Both the position numbers and the translations under genes were made by a program. From NCBI RefSeq assembly GCF_041260155.1, contig NW_027248277.1, positions 24,243,322-24,307,321 of the forward strand: a DNA stretch of 64,000 nt, read 5' to 3'. Below, piece by piece: positions 12,240 to 23,744 of the stretch. The notes under the pieces were generated by a model. It made no database searches and was not told the origin of the DNA. It saw only the letters and a program-made list of their open reading frames with translations. The first letter of the stretch is position 1. Every line of letters starts with the position of its first letter. The DNA is from Ptychodera flava. Lineage: Eukaryota; Hemichordata; Enteropneusta; Ptychoderidae.

Positions 12240-12489
12240 CTGTTAAAAGAGCAGCACGACTTGGAGTACAGGTCGACTGTGAATACATCCGAGTGAACTT
12301 CAAGCCTTCGGACGCTAGCCGATCTATGTTCGGCGTTTTCACCGTTTCATTGCCGTAGCAACCGAGGTCCCCATATCCAAGGTCATCGACCAAGAACAAA
12401 ACAATATTTGGGGGAGTTGTTTTGTCGGCGAAGGAGACAGTTACAGCAAGTGAGACCAGCAGCACTCTGAGGATACAGTGAGACGACAT
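12240..12489 (-). CDS. STS-like sulfatase copy S1, exon 1
   Basis: The exon encodes an N-terminal signal peptide ([20 protein letters not shown]), the strand with the metal-binding Asp pair ([16 protein letters not shown]), [11 protein letters not shown] and the formylglycine motif [11 protein letters not shown]. In sulfatases the Cys of CxPSR is oxidised by the formylglycine-generating enzyme in the ER. The exon ends at AACAG/GTACGT in phase 1 and reads straight into GRYPIRSG of exon 2 in every copy. Its second exon is at the left edge of the window. The exon itself is open and keeps all key residues. Confidence 0.9.
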
Positions 12490-12989
12490 GGCGTGTGCTT
12501 TAGCCTTTTGTGACCTCTGTTTGACCTTTGTAGGCCTTGTGCTTTAAAAGACCCGATACTCCACCTGTGACGTCGCATGTGTAAACAACCCCGAAGAGAA
12601 TCCAGGGGCGAGTACGAAGTCCTATCTGAACGAACGTGCTCGTCGCATTCCTCAGCTATGGCTAAGATTTCTAACTTCTTCCAACGATACATTGTATCAG
12701 CGGCTATGAAAGGAACGTTAAACTTGACGCTCTCCCATCTCCAAAGCCAAGTGTTGGCACTCTCAGGGAAAATTTGTACCAACGCGTTAACAATCAAGGA
12801 AAATTTGATTCATAACGACGATATGAGAAGGGGAATTAGTAAAATACCCCTTCGAAACCTTGTAAATAATTTTGTTAGATGCACAACCTCGCTTAATTGC
12901 TTAATTGAAAATGAGATTTTTTAAAACTATGACGTCATTCTCTACACTCTCAAGTTTTTTCAGACGCTAATGAAGGTAACAAGCTCAGA
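12490..12989 (-). promoter_or_regulatory. S1 5' flank with conserved CRE
   Basis: The roughly 450 bases upstream of the S1 ATG are related to the flanks of S3, S4 and S5 (shared blocks around AATCCAGGGGCGAGTAC and CTATCTGAACGA). A perfect TGACGTCA palindrome is at 12930-12937, 441 bases from the ATG, next to a TTAATTGAAAATGA block also kept in other copies. CREB/ATF proteins bind this motif; use here is inferred. Confidence 0.55.
12930..12937. promoter_or_regulatory. CRE-like palindrome TGACGTCA (S1)
   Basis: Exact palindrome in the S1 upstream region, at the position matched in S2 (22152), S3 (28369), S4 (42937) and S5 (55014). Confidence 0.55.
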
Positions 12990-14070
12990 CTAGTACAGGT
13001 AACGATATACGTAATATTTACATTGTTGTTTTAAACAATCCCATAGCTCTTTAAAGCATTGACGTAGATTTGACTGGCTTTTGAAATGATCTCTCTTTCT
13101 CCTAGATTCTCTGAATAGCGTGTCTTGGGATATTTCTCGAAATGGAATTTGTCTTAGTTGGAAAACCCCAGATGCTTGGTGTTTTCACATCCCACAGAAC
13201 ATGCTTGGCCATCCTGTGGGTGCCATCGCCGGGCTCAGCAGTGTAGTCGGAGGTACTTCCTTAAAAGGGGCAATCGTTGTTGCATAGCACTGGTCATCAA
13301 TAAGGGACATCAATAAGCGCTTGTAAAAGTTCCCGTACCAGTCTCTTCATTGGGAAGAGTATACACACACGTTCCCAGTTGTGACCTTCCTTTTCATCTC
13401 GTGTAGACTCCTTGTATATTAAAAAAAGTTGATAAAATGTTGATTTGCCAACCGTGGTATTTTTCACTGTTGAATACAAATTCACCACAAATAACACTTT
13501 TGAGCTATCATTTGATTAAAATGTAGAGTTTTACAGAAATATTCGGCAAAAAGGTATACTTTTGATACGTGTTTGATGCAAAATAGGTAGTCGTTTGTAT
13601 TTTCGAGCTATCCAATGTACAGCTGTACCTAGTTTAGGACAGAGTGTCCTTCTCTCGGAAAAACGTAGCGCGGGGGGGGGGGTTCACTGTCACAGGACGG
13701 GCTTACATTTATTTACAGATTTTTAATCCGTTTTTTGTCTAATATAGGCTTTTTACAAAGAGAATGTTTGATTCCTGTTTTGCCTCAAAGACGGAGAATG
13801 TAGAAAATGTAGGGTTTTGATGTCAGTATTGTCGAACATGTTAACTTTGACCCCATTTACCGGAAAATGTAAAATTGCTTAATCGTCGTTCGAACACGCA
13901 GGGCACAAATGTGCCCAAAAGATATTGGTATCCCCCTGGTCATGGTGGCAATTGAACTCTTTGTATACTTGTATCAAGGTGTCACTTGTGTGGCCACCAT
14001 CAACAGTGCACTGCTACACAGTTATCGGTACTTAGAGTAATACTAAGAGTTAATACTTAGAATTACTTAG
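12990..14070. repeat. Paralogous block shared with 22190-23185
   Basis: Starting at AGACGCTAATGAAGG just beyond the CRE, this block runs parallel to the S2 upstream flank at 22189-23185: the same segments recur in the same order (for example GCAATCGTTG, TATACTTTTGATA, CATTTACCGGAAA, and the segment around TTCGAACAC/TTCGAACGG). It marks the extent of the duplication that made S1 and S2. No gene is evident. Confidence 0.7.
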
Positions 14071-15464
14071 AAATGATTAGAGGAAGGAGAAAATTTTAGC
14101 GGTAAAGCAGTTGTGAACAGTTTTCACTTTCCATTCATTGTTCGGTTTTAATTTTGTTAAAATATCCAGATTCGTAATGCAGCGCTTACAACTTTTTTTA
14201 ATTTTCCGTGTTATATTCTTGTTGAAGCATCTAGCTCCACAACTTATCAATGACAATTTTGTAAACAAGGACGTCGTGATTCTCCTAAGCGCTGGCACCA
14301 TGCGAATAGTCTAGAAGTCGATGAACGGATTTTTCATAAATCTTTATAAATGGGTAAAATCTCAATGGGTATTCGTAGATCAATTTCGAATTAGAATCGA
14401 TGTTTGATGTCTGTCGTTACTGTGGTTATTCTATAAAGAGTGAAGATTTGATGCACATACAGGATTGTTATAGACGGAACAAACAGCTCACAAAACAAAA
14501 CGTGTAGAAATCATTCTTGACTGGCACATATTGGTGTAAGTAAATCGGGATATAACGTCCTTTTGTGTTTTCATGAACTTACCAAAGATTAGGAGGGGAT
14601 TGATACGTAAGGGAGTAGGAAACGTTTGTTGTGGGGGAATCGAGGTAATATTTGATAACGTGGAAAGAATCCAAGGGAAAATGGAAACATAAGTGGACTA
14701 AGCGAAAATGTAGGGGAAGAACAGTTGTCCACATATTTCACTTTCAATTCGAATTTTATTTTCCTTAAGCTTAAAATAACGCCTTGTAATATTTCCAAGT
14801 CGAACGTGTTATATTCGTTTTGAGGCTCCTGGCTCAAATATTATCAGTACTGACAACTAAGTGGAGGGAAGCGAGATGTCTTTGTCACGCTAATAGTTAG
14901 GGAAATTACGAGTTGAGGTACCTGTCTGGATCGTAATGCCTTTTGTAACTGAAGCCGACACACCAAGATGTAGATTGTAGCACAACCTTAAATCTTTATT
15001 CAAGATGGCGACCGTATCGTTCACCGTTCAAGGTCTGATTTGTCTTGTACATTCACTACAAATTACATGAAACTACAAAGTATTTACTTCGGAATACAAG
15101 CAAGCTTTACGACGCCATTGCCCAAATGCAACCTCTCCTAGGGTGTATCTTAATATACATGTAGAGCGTGGTAAAGATATAATTGTGAGCAATTATGCTA
15201 GGCATGTTTGAAACAATACTCGAATTAAGGCATGGCTCTAACGAGACAACAGATATCTATAAAGATGTATAGAATTTATCAAAGCATAAAGTTCATTACG
15301 CATCCTGAAGTCAGATCATGTTACCTACAAACTACATTTAACAAGAAGTGATTTTGTTATGTATTCATGAAATGTAAGGCGTGTACAACTTTTTCCCCAA
15401 ATACAGTAATTTTGATATCCCCGGTATATTAAGCAATGGAAATCAGTTTGTTAGTTGGATACTT
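14071..15464 (-). other. S2 3' flank, paralogous to S3 3' flank
   Basis: Sequence downstream of the S2 stop matches the region downstream of S3 (32517-33790) in inverse window orientation, including a block around 14080-14300 that matches 33550-33770. Short conserved open frames there are not supported by any domain. A TTTATT at 14995-15000 (AATAAA on the reverse strand), within a segment matching the S3 polyadenylation region, is the probable S2 poly(A) signal. Confidence 0.6.
14995..15000 (-). promoter_or_regulatory. Probable S2 polyadenylation signal
   Basis: AATAAA on the reverse strand about 465 nt past the S2 stop, embedded in a segment (GCCAT/TTGAATAAAGATTTAAGG type) shared with the S3 3' end at 32832. 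Confidence 0.5.
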
Positions 15465-16952
15465 TTAATCCTTTGAAACTATCTTTGGAAGCTGCAAATC
15501 TTCAAAATCATCTTCGACATCACTCTCCAATCGACAATATGGGAAATTTGCGCATGGAAATAACCAAGGCAGCACAAGTGAATCCAACTGTGATGATAAA
15601 CTTTCAGGTAATGTCTTGTGTACCTTGGCTAGAATTTCTCTCGCTTGATTCCTGACTTCTTGTGTCTCTTCATCCGGAAGTGGATATCGTTCGCCAGGGT
15701 CATCAGTGAGGTCATAGACAATTGGAGATTGGAGGACATCGCCATCACACCGTCCGTCCCGAGAAGGATTTATATAATGGATCTTGTATTTCCCTACGAG
15801 CATTGAGGGCGGTAATTTAGTTGTACAGTAAAAGAGCAAATAGTCATGGTGTTTTGAAATTTCAGTCGGATTTCTCAGTAAAGGCAGAAGACTTTTGCCA
15901 TCAATGATGCGATCTGTGATTGATATGTTCAAAATATCAGCAACAGTTGGGAAAATAGTCATTCAAGGAAACCAATGCTCTGGATTCTGTATTTGCTGGT
16001 ATTACTCCATCCCAACGTATTATTCCCGGAATTCGGACACCTCCTTCGAAAAGACTTGCCTTCCCACCGCGTAGCCTAACCAATTCGCCACTGCTGTTTT
16101 CAACAACTCCTGTCGATCCAAAAACTCCTTTTGCCGTTGATACCCTGCCAAGTTCCACAGTTAGAGGACCGTTGTCTGATAGAAATATGATCATTGTATG
16201 TTCCTCTAAGCCCTGCTTTGTAAGTTGCTGAAGCACCTGGCCTACGCTCCAGTCCAACTCCATCAGGGCGTCACTATACCGTCCAATTCCAGATTTGCCT
16301 TCAAAGTACCTCGAAGCAAACACGGGTGAGTGTAAAGTCAAGTAAGATATCATCAAAAAGAATGGGTTATTTCCATGCCTCGATAAGTAGAGCAATGCTT
16401 CCTGTGTAAGTTTCAGTGTCATATTTTCTGCCTTATATGGCTGTTCGATGATTTCATCGTTCTTCATTAACAAACACGTTTTCTGAGACCCTACTATTGA
16501 AAAATCTAATAAAATGTAGTAACCAATGATAGAAAGGAGAAACACGATCAATTGTAAGTAAACCAGCGCCCTCTTTCCAATAAAAGAGAACACCCACATT
16601 AAGAACACGCCTACGAAAAGGCCTCCCCATAATTTGTATGTGAAGGAGATATACAGGAAACGAAAGCGTGACACTGAAAGGGTAAAATTCTCAGAGGGTT
16701 CGCATATTGTCATATGTGTCATGGGAATGCCGTAAAAATATTCAAACCCTTGTTTTGTTGGTAGGTACTTTCCTCCACTGCCAAATCCAAGATGCCACTT
16801 TCCCAGAATCCCTGTAGAGTAGCCGTTTTGTTGGAGCATTTCTGCGAGAGTGTATTCGTTCTCCGGTAGTCCACCAGTTTGTGCAGGACTTATAAGGATG
16901 TGAAACGGTAATACCCATCCTTTAAGCATACCACTTCTTATAGGATATCTAC
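15465..16952 (-). CDS. STS-like sulfatase copy S2, exon 2 (one apparent frameshift)
   Basis: Opens at GRYPIRSGM after ttatcttacag and holds GKWHLGFGSGGKYLP, a membrane hairpin of two hydrophobic helices around YKLWGGLFVGVF, FLMISYLTLHSPV, FLSDNGP, GGKASLFEGGVRIPGI and a STS-type CANFPYC near the C-terminus. The glutamate, lysine, histidine and aspartate positions expected of sulfatases are kept. Compared with paralogs, one extra G near 15958 (aatagtcatt against aatatcatt) shifts the frame within SLNDIFPTVADIL. Without that base the exon would be 1487 nt, exactly the S3 length. It is either a recent pseudogene or a base-calling error. Exon 1 is at 20370-20619. Confidence 0.85.
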
Positions 16953-16968
16953 CTGTAAGATAGACAAC

Positions 16969-17168
16969 AACACGATTGGAACTAATGTAGGATAATTGGA
17001 TGGTGAAGAAGTGTCGATTTAATGTGCACAAGTAACCCTAACCACTTTCCTTTTTCAAGTTACCCACCTGTTTTTATGAGTAATTTGTAAAATTAGGGCA
17101 TCCAACAATTTTTAAAAAAATTATATAATATGAAGATCCAACCATCCAAAACTAGTTCCAATTGTGGA
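16969..17168. mobile_element. MITE in S2 intron, AACACG-type ends
   Basis: Left end AACACGATTGGAACTAAT and right end CTAGTTCCAATTGTGG are degraded inverted repeats of the family seen intact at 59623-60313. It sits about 17 bases upstream of the exon 2 acceptor, at the same place as in S3 and S4, so it predates their duplication. Confidence 0.65.
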
Positions 17169-18099
17169 AAGCTAGTTTATAAGTTGTGGCCAAATCTGAT
17201 TTTGACAGTGCCTTAGAGGATTCACTCTTTTATCGTTGACCATAAAAACACAGATAACAATGAAAATGAGAATAATAAATATATTGTCAATTTTCTCTTT
17301 TTAAAATATGGAACTTTATCAATTTATTGTGAAATGTTAGTGGATTGTGCTTTCTCATACTTATATTTTAGAGAGAAAACAGGAATGATGGTTTTTGTCA
17401 TGATCTCTGCATGAAATGCCGATTTCATAATGATGTGTATAATTTGCAAAAAGACTTTCCATATGATAAGTATACAGATGTCCTCTTTCGAAATTATAGT
17501 GCTCGATAGGAAAAGATGAACGTTCTAAATAATAACTTAAACTACTTCAAGTACAAAGTTATAATATCTGTTACTAAAGGTCCGTTCATCCTTGTCGGGA
17601 CGTCTCATTCTAAATTTGATGAATATTATTTGTTTTGGTGTCAGGTTTTGAAACTTAATCAGAGCGCTTCTTTAACAGTGTAGATTTGTCAGCATGCATA
17701 ACGTGTAGCTTCTCTTATATACAAAGTTAACGTTGCTTGCTTTTGTTAGACTAACTGTGTGATTTGTCAATAATTGACCACGAGCCGTCAAAGACCTGTT
17801 TGTTTATCTTCAAAGACCAAACTCTGTACAGTTCCCATACTTCTTGTTACGGAACGATTGCATATTGTTAGCGATACGCGACTTGAAGTTTTTTTCAGTG
17901 AGTCCGATGTACAACTCCATGTAGACTCTTCTCCATGGATGTTTACATCGGTATTATCATAGCAAAAGACAAATACGAAAGGAGAGTTCTCATTCTTATA
18001 CCCTGGGTGAAGATGTATTCTCAGGGTCTTCTGCGCAGGGAAATATTTCCCAAGCTTAAGTGTTAATGCAAAGTTACTCGCAGCATTGCCTGGATAGGC

Positions 18100-20232
18100 G
18101 ATCAAAGGCCGGGGGCAGATAGTGTGAGGCCGAAGGTTGAACCTCGGGAATAGTGTAAAGATTGATGGGTTTGACATGAGAAATCTGCAAAACGTCCAAA
18201 ACCAATAACTATAATACATCCACCCTCAAAAAGGTGACATCGGGCAATCGAAAATCCCCTCAAAAGTTCAAATCTTTACTCTGGTAACCGCATGTGACTG
18301 CTATATGCCAAATGTAGACGTGCTGGCAAGGTGAATAAGACTTGCCCAACATTGGCGTGTATCAGTCATATGTAATATGCCGGAGTAAACTTTTGAACTT
18401 TTGAAGATATGGTGAATATATGTTCCAGGCCCCGCCTGTTCGTTTTTGAGGGTAGATGTTTTATTGTGTTGGGTTTAGGTATCTGCTAAAGTGCTGGCTG
18501 CGGGTTGCGGGCTGCGGGTTGCGGGCTGCGGGCTTTTAGAATTATGGCTAGATTTCTAATATATGTAATATGGCATTTAGTATATACGAAATAAAACCTT
18601 TAGAAGGTGTCTATTATCAATAATCATGATCAGGTCTATCGTACAGTAACCCTTTTCCTGCCAAGTCCATATTTCACCATCAGGTCAAGATGGTTAAAAT
18701 TAATGAAACACAACATATTCCATATGATGTATTTTAACATAATACTGTACATTTGAAGGCTGTTGAAAACATAAATGCTGTAAACTTGATTTTGGACTAA
18801 ATATGCTATAACAGACCAAAGCAAGGCGGTGAAAATACGTCAAGTTTCTGAAAAAAAATCAAAATCCGCTAAATTAAAAGCGGCGATTCCGAGGACCACT
18901 TTATTTATCCGAGCTGCCTGGCCATTACAAATAATTTCGGATCTGAATCACTTTTCTTTCTTGCCATGGATGTCAGTGAGAAATAATACCAGACTGACAA
19001 AAAAAATTCGCGCCTCGGAATGTCGCCACTTATCGCGGAATGAAAATTGTTACATTTCTAGTATCAGGCCATAGGAAGTAAATTCTTTGTAATGCATCCA
19101 TTCACAATTCGGTTCCAGGGCAACACATACAGAAAATTAAACAATGCCTACTTAAATGCAATGTGTAAGGAATAGAAAGATTTGACTTCAAAAAGCGTAG
19201 AAGTGATGTGTATTTAAATGCCTTGTATTTTTCATGAAATCTTTAAAAAGAAAAAGACGTACAACAAAGGACTTAGTTTACTTTGCCGTTTCGGTTCAAC
19301 CGAGGTCGCGACCGCAGAGAACGACATTCCGCTAACATTTTACGCGAGAATTTCAGCGGGAAAAACACACCGGTGCGTTGACTTATTTTCAGGAATCGAT
19401 CTAATAGAATATTTTTGAATGAGTTCGTGTTCTGTAGCTCTCAATAATTGTGTATCTCTTAATATCATGAACGTGGTATGACTTGCACCTGCAGTATGAT
19501 AGTCGCTCCATGCATTTGATCTAGCGTGACTATGAAAAGTTTCCTAGGACTATTATCGTGTTCACCACAATAGAATAATTTTAAACGGCATTGAAAACGA
19601 TTTTGAATATTGTGCTTTTATCGGCGGTTGAACTAATCTGAAGTGTGAGAAGGGCATGGCATTCTATGAAAAAGTAACAAATTATTAGGCGTGTCCAGTT
19701 TCAACGAACTGAAGTTCATCTCCCAGTTCATCTGTGCTGTCAACGATCCGAAACTAACTTTTAAGCTATCCATCCTAATCATAACATAAAAAGTTAATGT
19801 AGCGAGTTGTTGTGAAATCTGTCTTGTGCTCATATTGTTACTCATACGTGTTCACTCATATCATTTCGAAAGCTTCGATCGGCAGTGCGCTGTGCAACGG
19901 CGAATGTTGGATGGGAAATGGACTATTCTGACGTTGGTGGCGCTTTACCAGATGTAAGCTGAAATAACGGCATTATTCAAGAAGTTCACGGCTTTTATTC
20001 CATAAACAAATACATCTAGATACTATTTTGGCATTTATTCTAACTACTAGCGAAAATGATACCGAAAATCACGCATTTTTTTATGCCCGCAACCCGCAAC
20101 CCGCAAAATAGCGCATCCGTTGGGTTTATACTTCTCGCCGATTCCTCGAGTCAAAGTTTCTAGTCTTTATGCTATTTTGCCTACAAAGGTTTAGCCTTCG
20201 GCCTCACACTCTGGGCCTACGGCCCCATGATC
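18100..20232. repeat. Intron palindrome (S2 copy), interrupted
   Basis: The left arm runs from GATCAAAGG at 18100 through GAGGCCGAAGG and CCACCCTCAAAAAGG. The right arm starts around 18330 and reaches 18477, is interrupted by a 1.64-kb insertion, and resumes at 20129 through CCTTCGGCCTCACAC to TGATCACC near 20232. Uninterrupted versions are at 29155-29632 (S3) and 53746-54213 (S5). Confidence 0.7.
18478..20120. mobile_element. hAT-like non-autonomous transposon with inverted GCGGGTT arrays
   Basis: Flanked by a direct repeat: TTGGGTTTA ends at 18477 and recurs at 20120-20128 (8 bp if TGGGTTTA, up to 10 bp as GTTGGGTTTA). The left end is GGTATCTGCTA followed by five heptamers of GCGGGTT/GCGGGCT at about 18500-18535. 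The right end on the reverse strand is GGATGCGCTATTTT followed by GCGGGTTGCGGGTTGCGGGC. Interior shows no long open frame. An 8-bp duplication and short subterminal repeats fit hAT elements; a Mutator-type origin is possible. Confidence 0.7.
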
Positions 20233-20369
20233 ACCTGTCTTGGTAACGCTTTAAGCACTGTGTGTTAATGTCAAAGTCATTTGTCGTCAGCGTAAGCAGA
20301 TTGAGGCAAAATCAATTAACATGTCTTGCAGATGTTGTGAGTGAGAGTTACATGAGATCACGCACATAC

Positions 20370-20619
20370 CCGTTAAAAGGGCGGCACGACTTGGTGTACA
20401 TGACGACTGTGAGTACATCCGAGTGAACTTCAAGCCTTCGGACGCCAGCCGATTTATGTTCGGCGTTTCCACCGCGTCATTGCCGTAGCAACCGAGGTCG
20501 CCATATCCAAGGTCATCGACAAGAAACAGAACAATATTAGGGGTAGTTGTTTTGTCGGCGAAGGAGACTGTCACAGCAAGTGACGACAGCAGCGCTATGA
20601 GTCCACAATGAGACGCCAT
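20370..20619 (-). CDS. STS-like sulfatase copy S2, exon 1
   Basis: Encodes a signal peptide ([20 protein letters not shown]), [16 protein letters not shown] with the metal-binding Asp pair, [11 protein letters not shown] (Asn where other copies have Asp) and the formylglycine motif [11 protein letters not shown]. The donor is ACGG/GTATGT in phase 1, joining to exon 2 at 16952. All 83 codons are open. The gene is divergent from S3, whose first exon starts 8.2 kb to the right. Confidence 0.9.
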
Positions 20620-22023
20620 GGCGTGAGTAGGTGACCGATGTTTGACCTGGGTTTGTCTCTGTAGAAGAGTGGTACTGTAGACCAGTACGCGCGCACCCGG
20701 AGTATGTCATGTGGTTGCAAGCCTGTCACACGAGTACCAGTAGGACGTACGCCCTCTATGGTCACCTCTCTCGTCCGAACATGTTATGCAGAGTTGCATT
20801 GAACTTACATTACAAGTATTACTGGTGAGACGTCGCGTGTTTTGCCTGAAAAATGTCAATAATTTTTCTGTTTTGGTAGAGCAATGGGGTGTGAATTTAT
20901 TAGAATCTTTTTTTTCTCTGATGGTGAAACAAGACAGGAACAACAGTGACACAGGATCATGTTTTACTTTCCAAGATTTTATTCATTTCAACAATTCAAG
21001 ATTACAACAAGTAACAACACAATTTTACATAATCAAACTTTCTAAGGTTAACAAAGGATGAAGAGTGAATAAAATTTACGTTTTCCCGTGGTAAAAATCT
21101 TACTTAGGGAGTCGTCATTATTACGACCTTGGGGGAAGTCTGGGGAATTTCATGGTGTTCTGAAATTTCGAGTCAACCCCCTGCCAACCCCAATGCATTT
21201 GAGTAACCCAGTCTCTAACAGAAATTTTGACTGATCCCTCCCTCCCCCCCCCCCACTTAGACCAGTTAAATACCAAGACATGTATTTGTAACATTTACAA
21301 AACTACAGCAATAGTACAGACCTTTCATATCCTGCTAGAATATCATTGGTTACCTCATGACAGTTGAAAAAGATGAAACCGGCAAAAGGAAATTCAAAGT
21401 CACAATAAAATGTAGATACAAAAGCTCATGCTGTGACCACTATCCAACCATATAATATTGTTTACCATACAGTATTGTTTACTTTGGATGGGTATCATGA
21501 CAAGGTTTTCACTAAGATATCTGACAGGGCAGAATCTGAAAGCACAGGAGAACAGTCAGGAGGCTGGGGGGGGGGCAGTGTCAGAGGAGTTGTACCCTCT
21601 CGTGTTGAAAATTTGAGAGATTGATGGGTGCAATAATGCAGTCTGGTGCAATATGAGAGATGTTATCAATTTGTGTAAAACTGTTAGAACACCCCACAGG
21701 GGAAAAGTGTGAGAGGCGTGTCCCCTCTGCCACGTCGGATATTTTAAGAAATTAAATTAAATGCCGTAATCCTCTCGTATGGCAAAGATTGGCAATTTAG
21801 TGCCGCGACCGATATCCAGTTCATCAGAGGCTTGGAAAGAAACTTCAAATGGTCTCTCTTCCATATCCGACTGAAGCGCAGTGGTGGCACTTTCTAGGAT
21901 AATGGCTACCCAACTTCCCAAAAGTAAGGAAAATTTTGAATTACGAGTTCATCATCAAGGCCAATGACAACAAGAGAAAGGGAATTTAGTAGAATACCCA
22001 TTTGAAATACGGATAGTTTTCAA

Positions 22024-22100
22024 TCGGATTCGAACCCACAACATACGGCATCAGTCGCCTAGCTGAGAGGCCTGAGACAGAACCAGTCGGCTAAATCACC
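22024..22100 (-). mobile_element. tRNA-derived SINE-like fragment
   Basis: Read on the reverse strand it has a tRNA-like A box (TTTAGCCGACTGGTT), a helix rich in CCTCTCAGCTAGGCG and a perfect B box (GGTTCGAATCC). The paralogous S1 flank near 12850 lacks it, so about 90 bases were inserted in S2 only. No acceptor-stem pairing good enough for a working tRNA was seen. Confidence 0.5.
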
Positions 22101-22151
22101 TTATAAATAATTTTCTTCGATGTACAGCTACGCCAGTGATTGTTTTTACTA

Positions 22152-22159
22152 TGACGTCA
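22152..22159. promoter_or_regulatory. CRE-like palindrome TGACGTCA (S2)
   Basis: Exact copy of the motif kept upstream of every visible sulfatase first exon. Confidence 0.5.
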
Positions 22160-22876
22160 TTCCGTATAGTCTTTTCCAAAAGTGTTTTTAGACGCTAATG
22201 AAGGCAGAAAGCTCAGCCTCGTACAGACAACGGCAATATTTATATTGTTGTGTTAAAAAATCTCATTGCTCATTAAAACATTGACATAGATTTTACTGGT
22301 TTTTAAAGTTAGTTCCCCTTATCCTAGATTTTCTAAATTAGCGTGTGTTTTCGGATATTTCTCGAAATAGCATGTCGCTTTGCTGGAAAAACCCAGCATC
22401 GGTTGTTTTGAAATCCTGCAGAACATGCTTGGCCATCTTGTGGGTGGCATCGACTGACTTAGCAGTGTAGTCAGAGGTACTCACTTAAAAGAGGCAATCG
22501 TTGCTGCATAGCATTGGTCATCAATAAGGGACACAATAAATGCTTGCAAAAGTCCCCCGTACCCGTCACTTCATAAGGAAGATTATACACATGTGTTCCC
22601 GGTAATGACCCTCCTTGTCATCTCTTGTAAACTCCTTACATATTAAGAAATGTTGATGAAATGTAGACTTACCAACGCTGATATTAATAACACTTTTGAG
22701 CTATCATTTGATTAAAATGTAGAGTTTTAAGAAACATAGTATACTTTTGATATATTTGTTGCAAAATTGGTTGACCCTTGTATTTTCGAACTATCCAAGA
22801 TACACCAGTCCAGTCCTGTTTCTTGCTTTGGCCGGATTGCGCTTCCATCGGGAAGACATCACGCGAAGGGGGATCA

Positions 22877-23715
22877 CTGCCATAGGAAGGATTTACACTC
22901 ATTTACAGTTGTTTTGACCCTGTTTGTCTAATTTAGGCTTTTCACAAAGAGACTGTTTGACCCCTGTTTTGCCTCAAGCACGGAAAATGTAGAAAATGTA
23001 GGGTCTTGACGCTAGTATTTTGCCAAATGATAACTTTTGACCCCCATTTACCGGAAAGTGTACAGTTAAAATTGCTTTGTCGTTCGAACGGCCCAGGGCA
23101 CACATCTATCCACACTGAGCATGGGTATCCTCTGGCCTATGGTCGCCATTGAGCTCTTTGTGTACTAGTATTAAGGTGGCATTTGTGTGAGAGGCATCTC
23201 GCCTCCCTCCACTTAGTTGTCAGTACTGAAAACTGTTCACAACTGCTGTCCCGCTAATTTTTTCTCCATCCTCTGGTATTCCTCCGTAACTATAGAGCAA
23301 AGTGTACACCTTGGTTTACGTTTGATGTATGCCTTGATCGACCACGTACAACGCTATGCACCTATAACTGTGTAGCAGTGCACGGTTGATGGTGGTCACA
23401 CACGTGGCACCTTTATACTTGTATACGAAGAGTTCAATGGCGATCATGGTCCAGGGAATACCTGTGCTCTGTTTGGGTAGATGTGTGCCATGGGCCGTTC
23501 GAACGACAAAGTAATTTTAACCGTATATTTTCCGGTAAATGGGGTCAAAAGTTAACATTTTCGACAATACTGGCGTCAAAACCCTACATATTCTACATTG
23601 TCCGTGCTTTAGGCAAAAAACAGGGGTCAAACATTCTCAAAGTAAAAAGCCTACATTAGACAAAAACGGATTAAAACAACTGTAAATAAATGTAAACCCG
23701 TCCTATGGCCAGTGT
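22877..23715. repeat. Inverted repeat, arms about 300 bp
   Basis: The arm at 22877-23185 (through GACCCCCATTTACCGGAAA and TTCGAACGGCCC) recurs inverted at about 23392-23715. The roughly 200-bp spacer holds CATCTCGCCTCCCTCCACTTAG and GAAAACTGTTCACAACTGC, sequences otherwise found in the S2/S3 3' flanks. This marks a rearrangement joint between a promoter flank and a 3' flank. Confidence 0.65.
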
Positions 23716-23744
23716 GTGAAACTCACTCAAAATCTCTATTGGCA

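Larger units (their letters stand above)
16953..20369 (-). other. Intron 1 of S2
   Basis: A 3.4-kb intron containing, from exon 2 towards exon 1, the MITE at 16969-17168, about 930 bases of AT-rich sequence without a gene, a 470-bp ancestral palindrome beginning at 18100, and a 1.64-kb transposable element inserted in that palindrome. No nested gene was found. Confidence 0.7.
20620..22160 (-). promoter_or_regulatory. S2 5' flank, split by about 1.1 kb of extra sequence
   Basis: The first 50-60 bases match the other sulfatase flanks. Homology then stops and resumes near 21775 (ATGGCAAAGATTGGCAATTT, matching ATGGCAACGATTCCCAATTC in S5). The conserved CRE is therefore about 1.5 kb from the ATG rather than about 440-465 bases. 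The extra segment (about 20670-21775) has no recognised gene. Confidence 0.5.
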
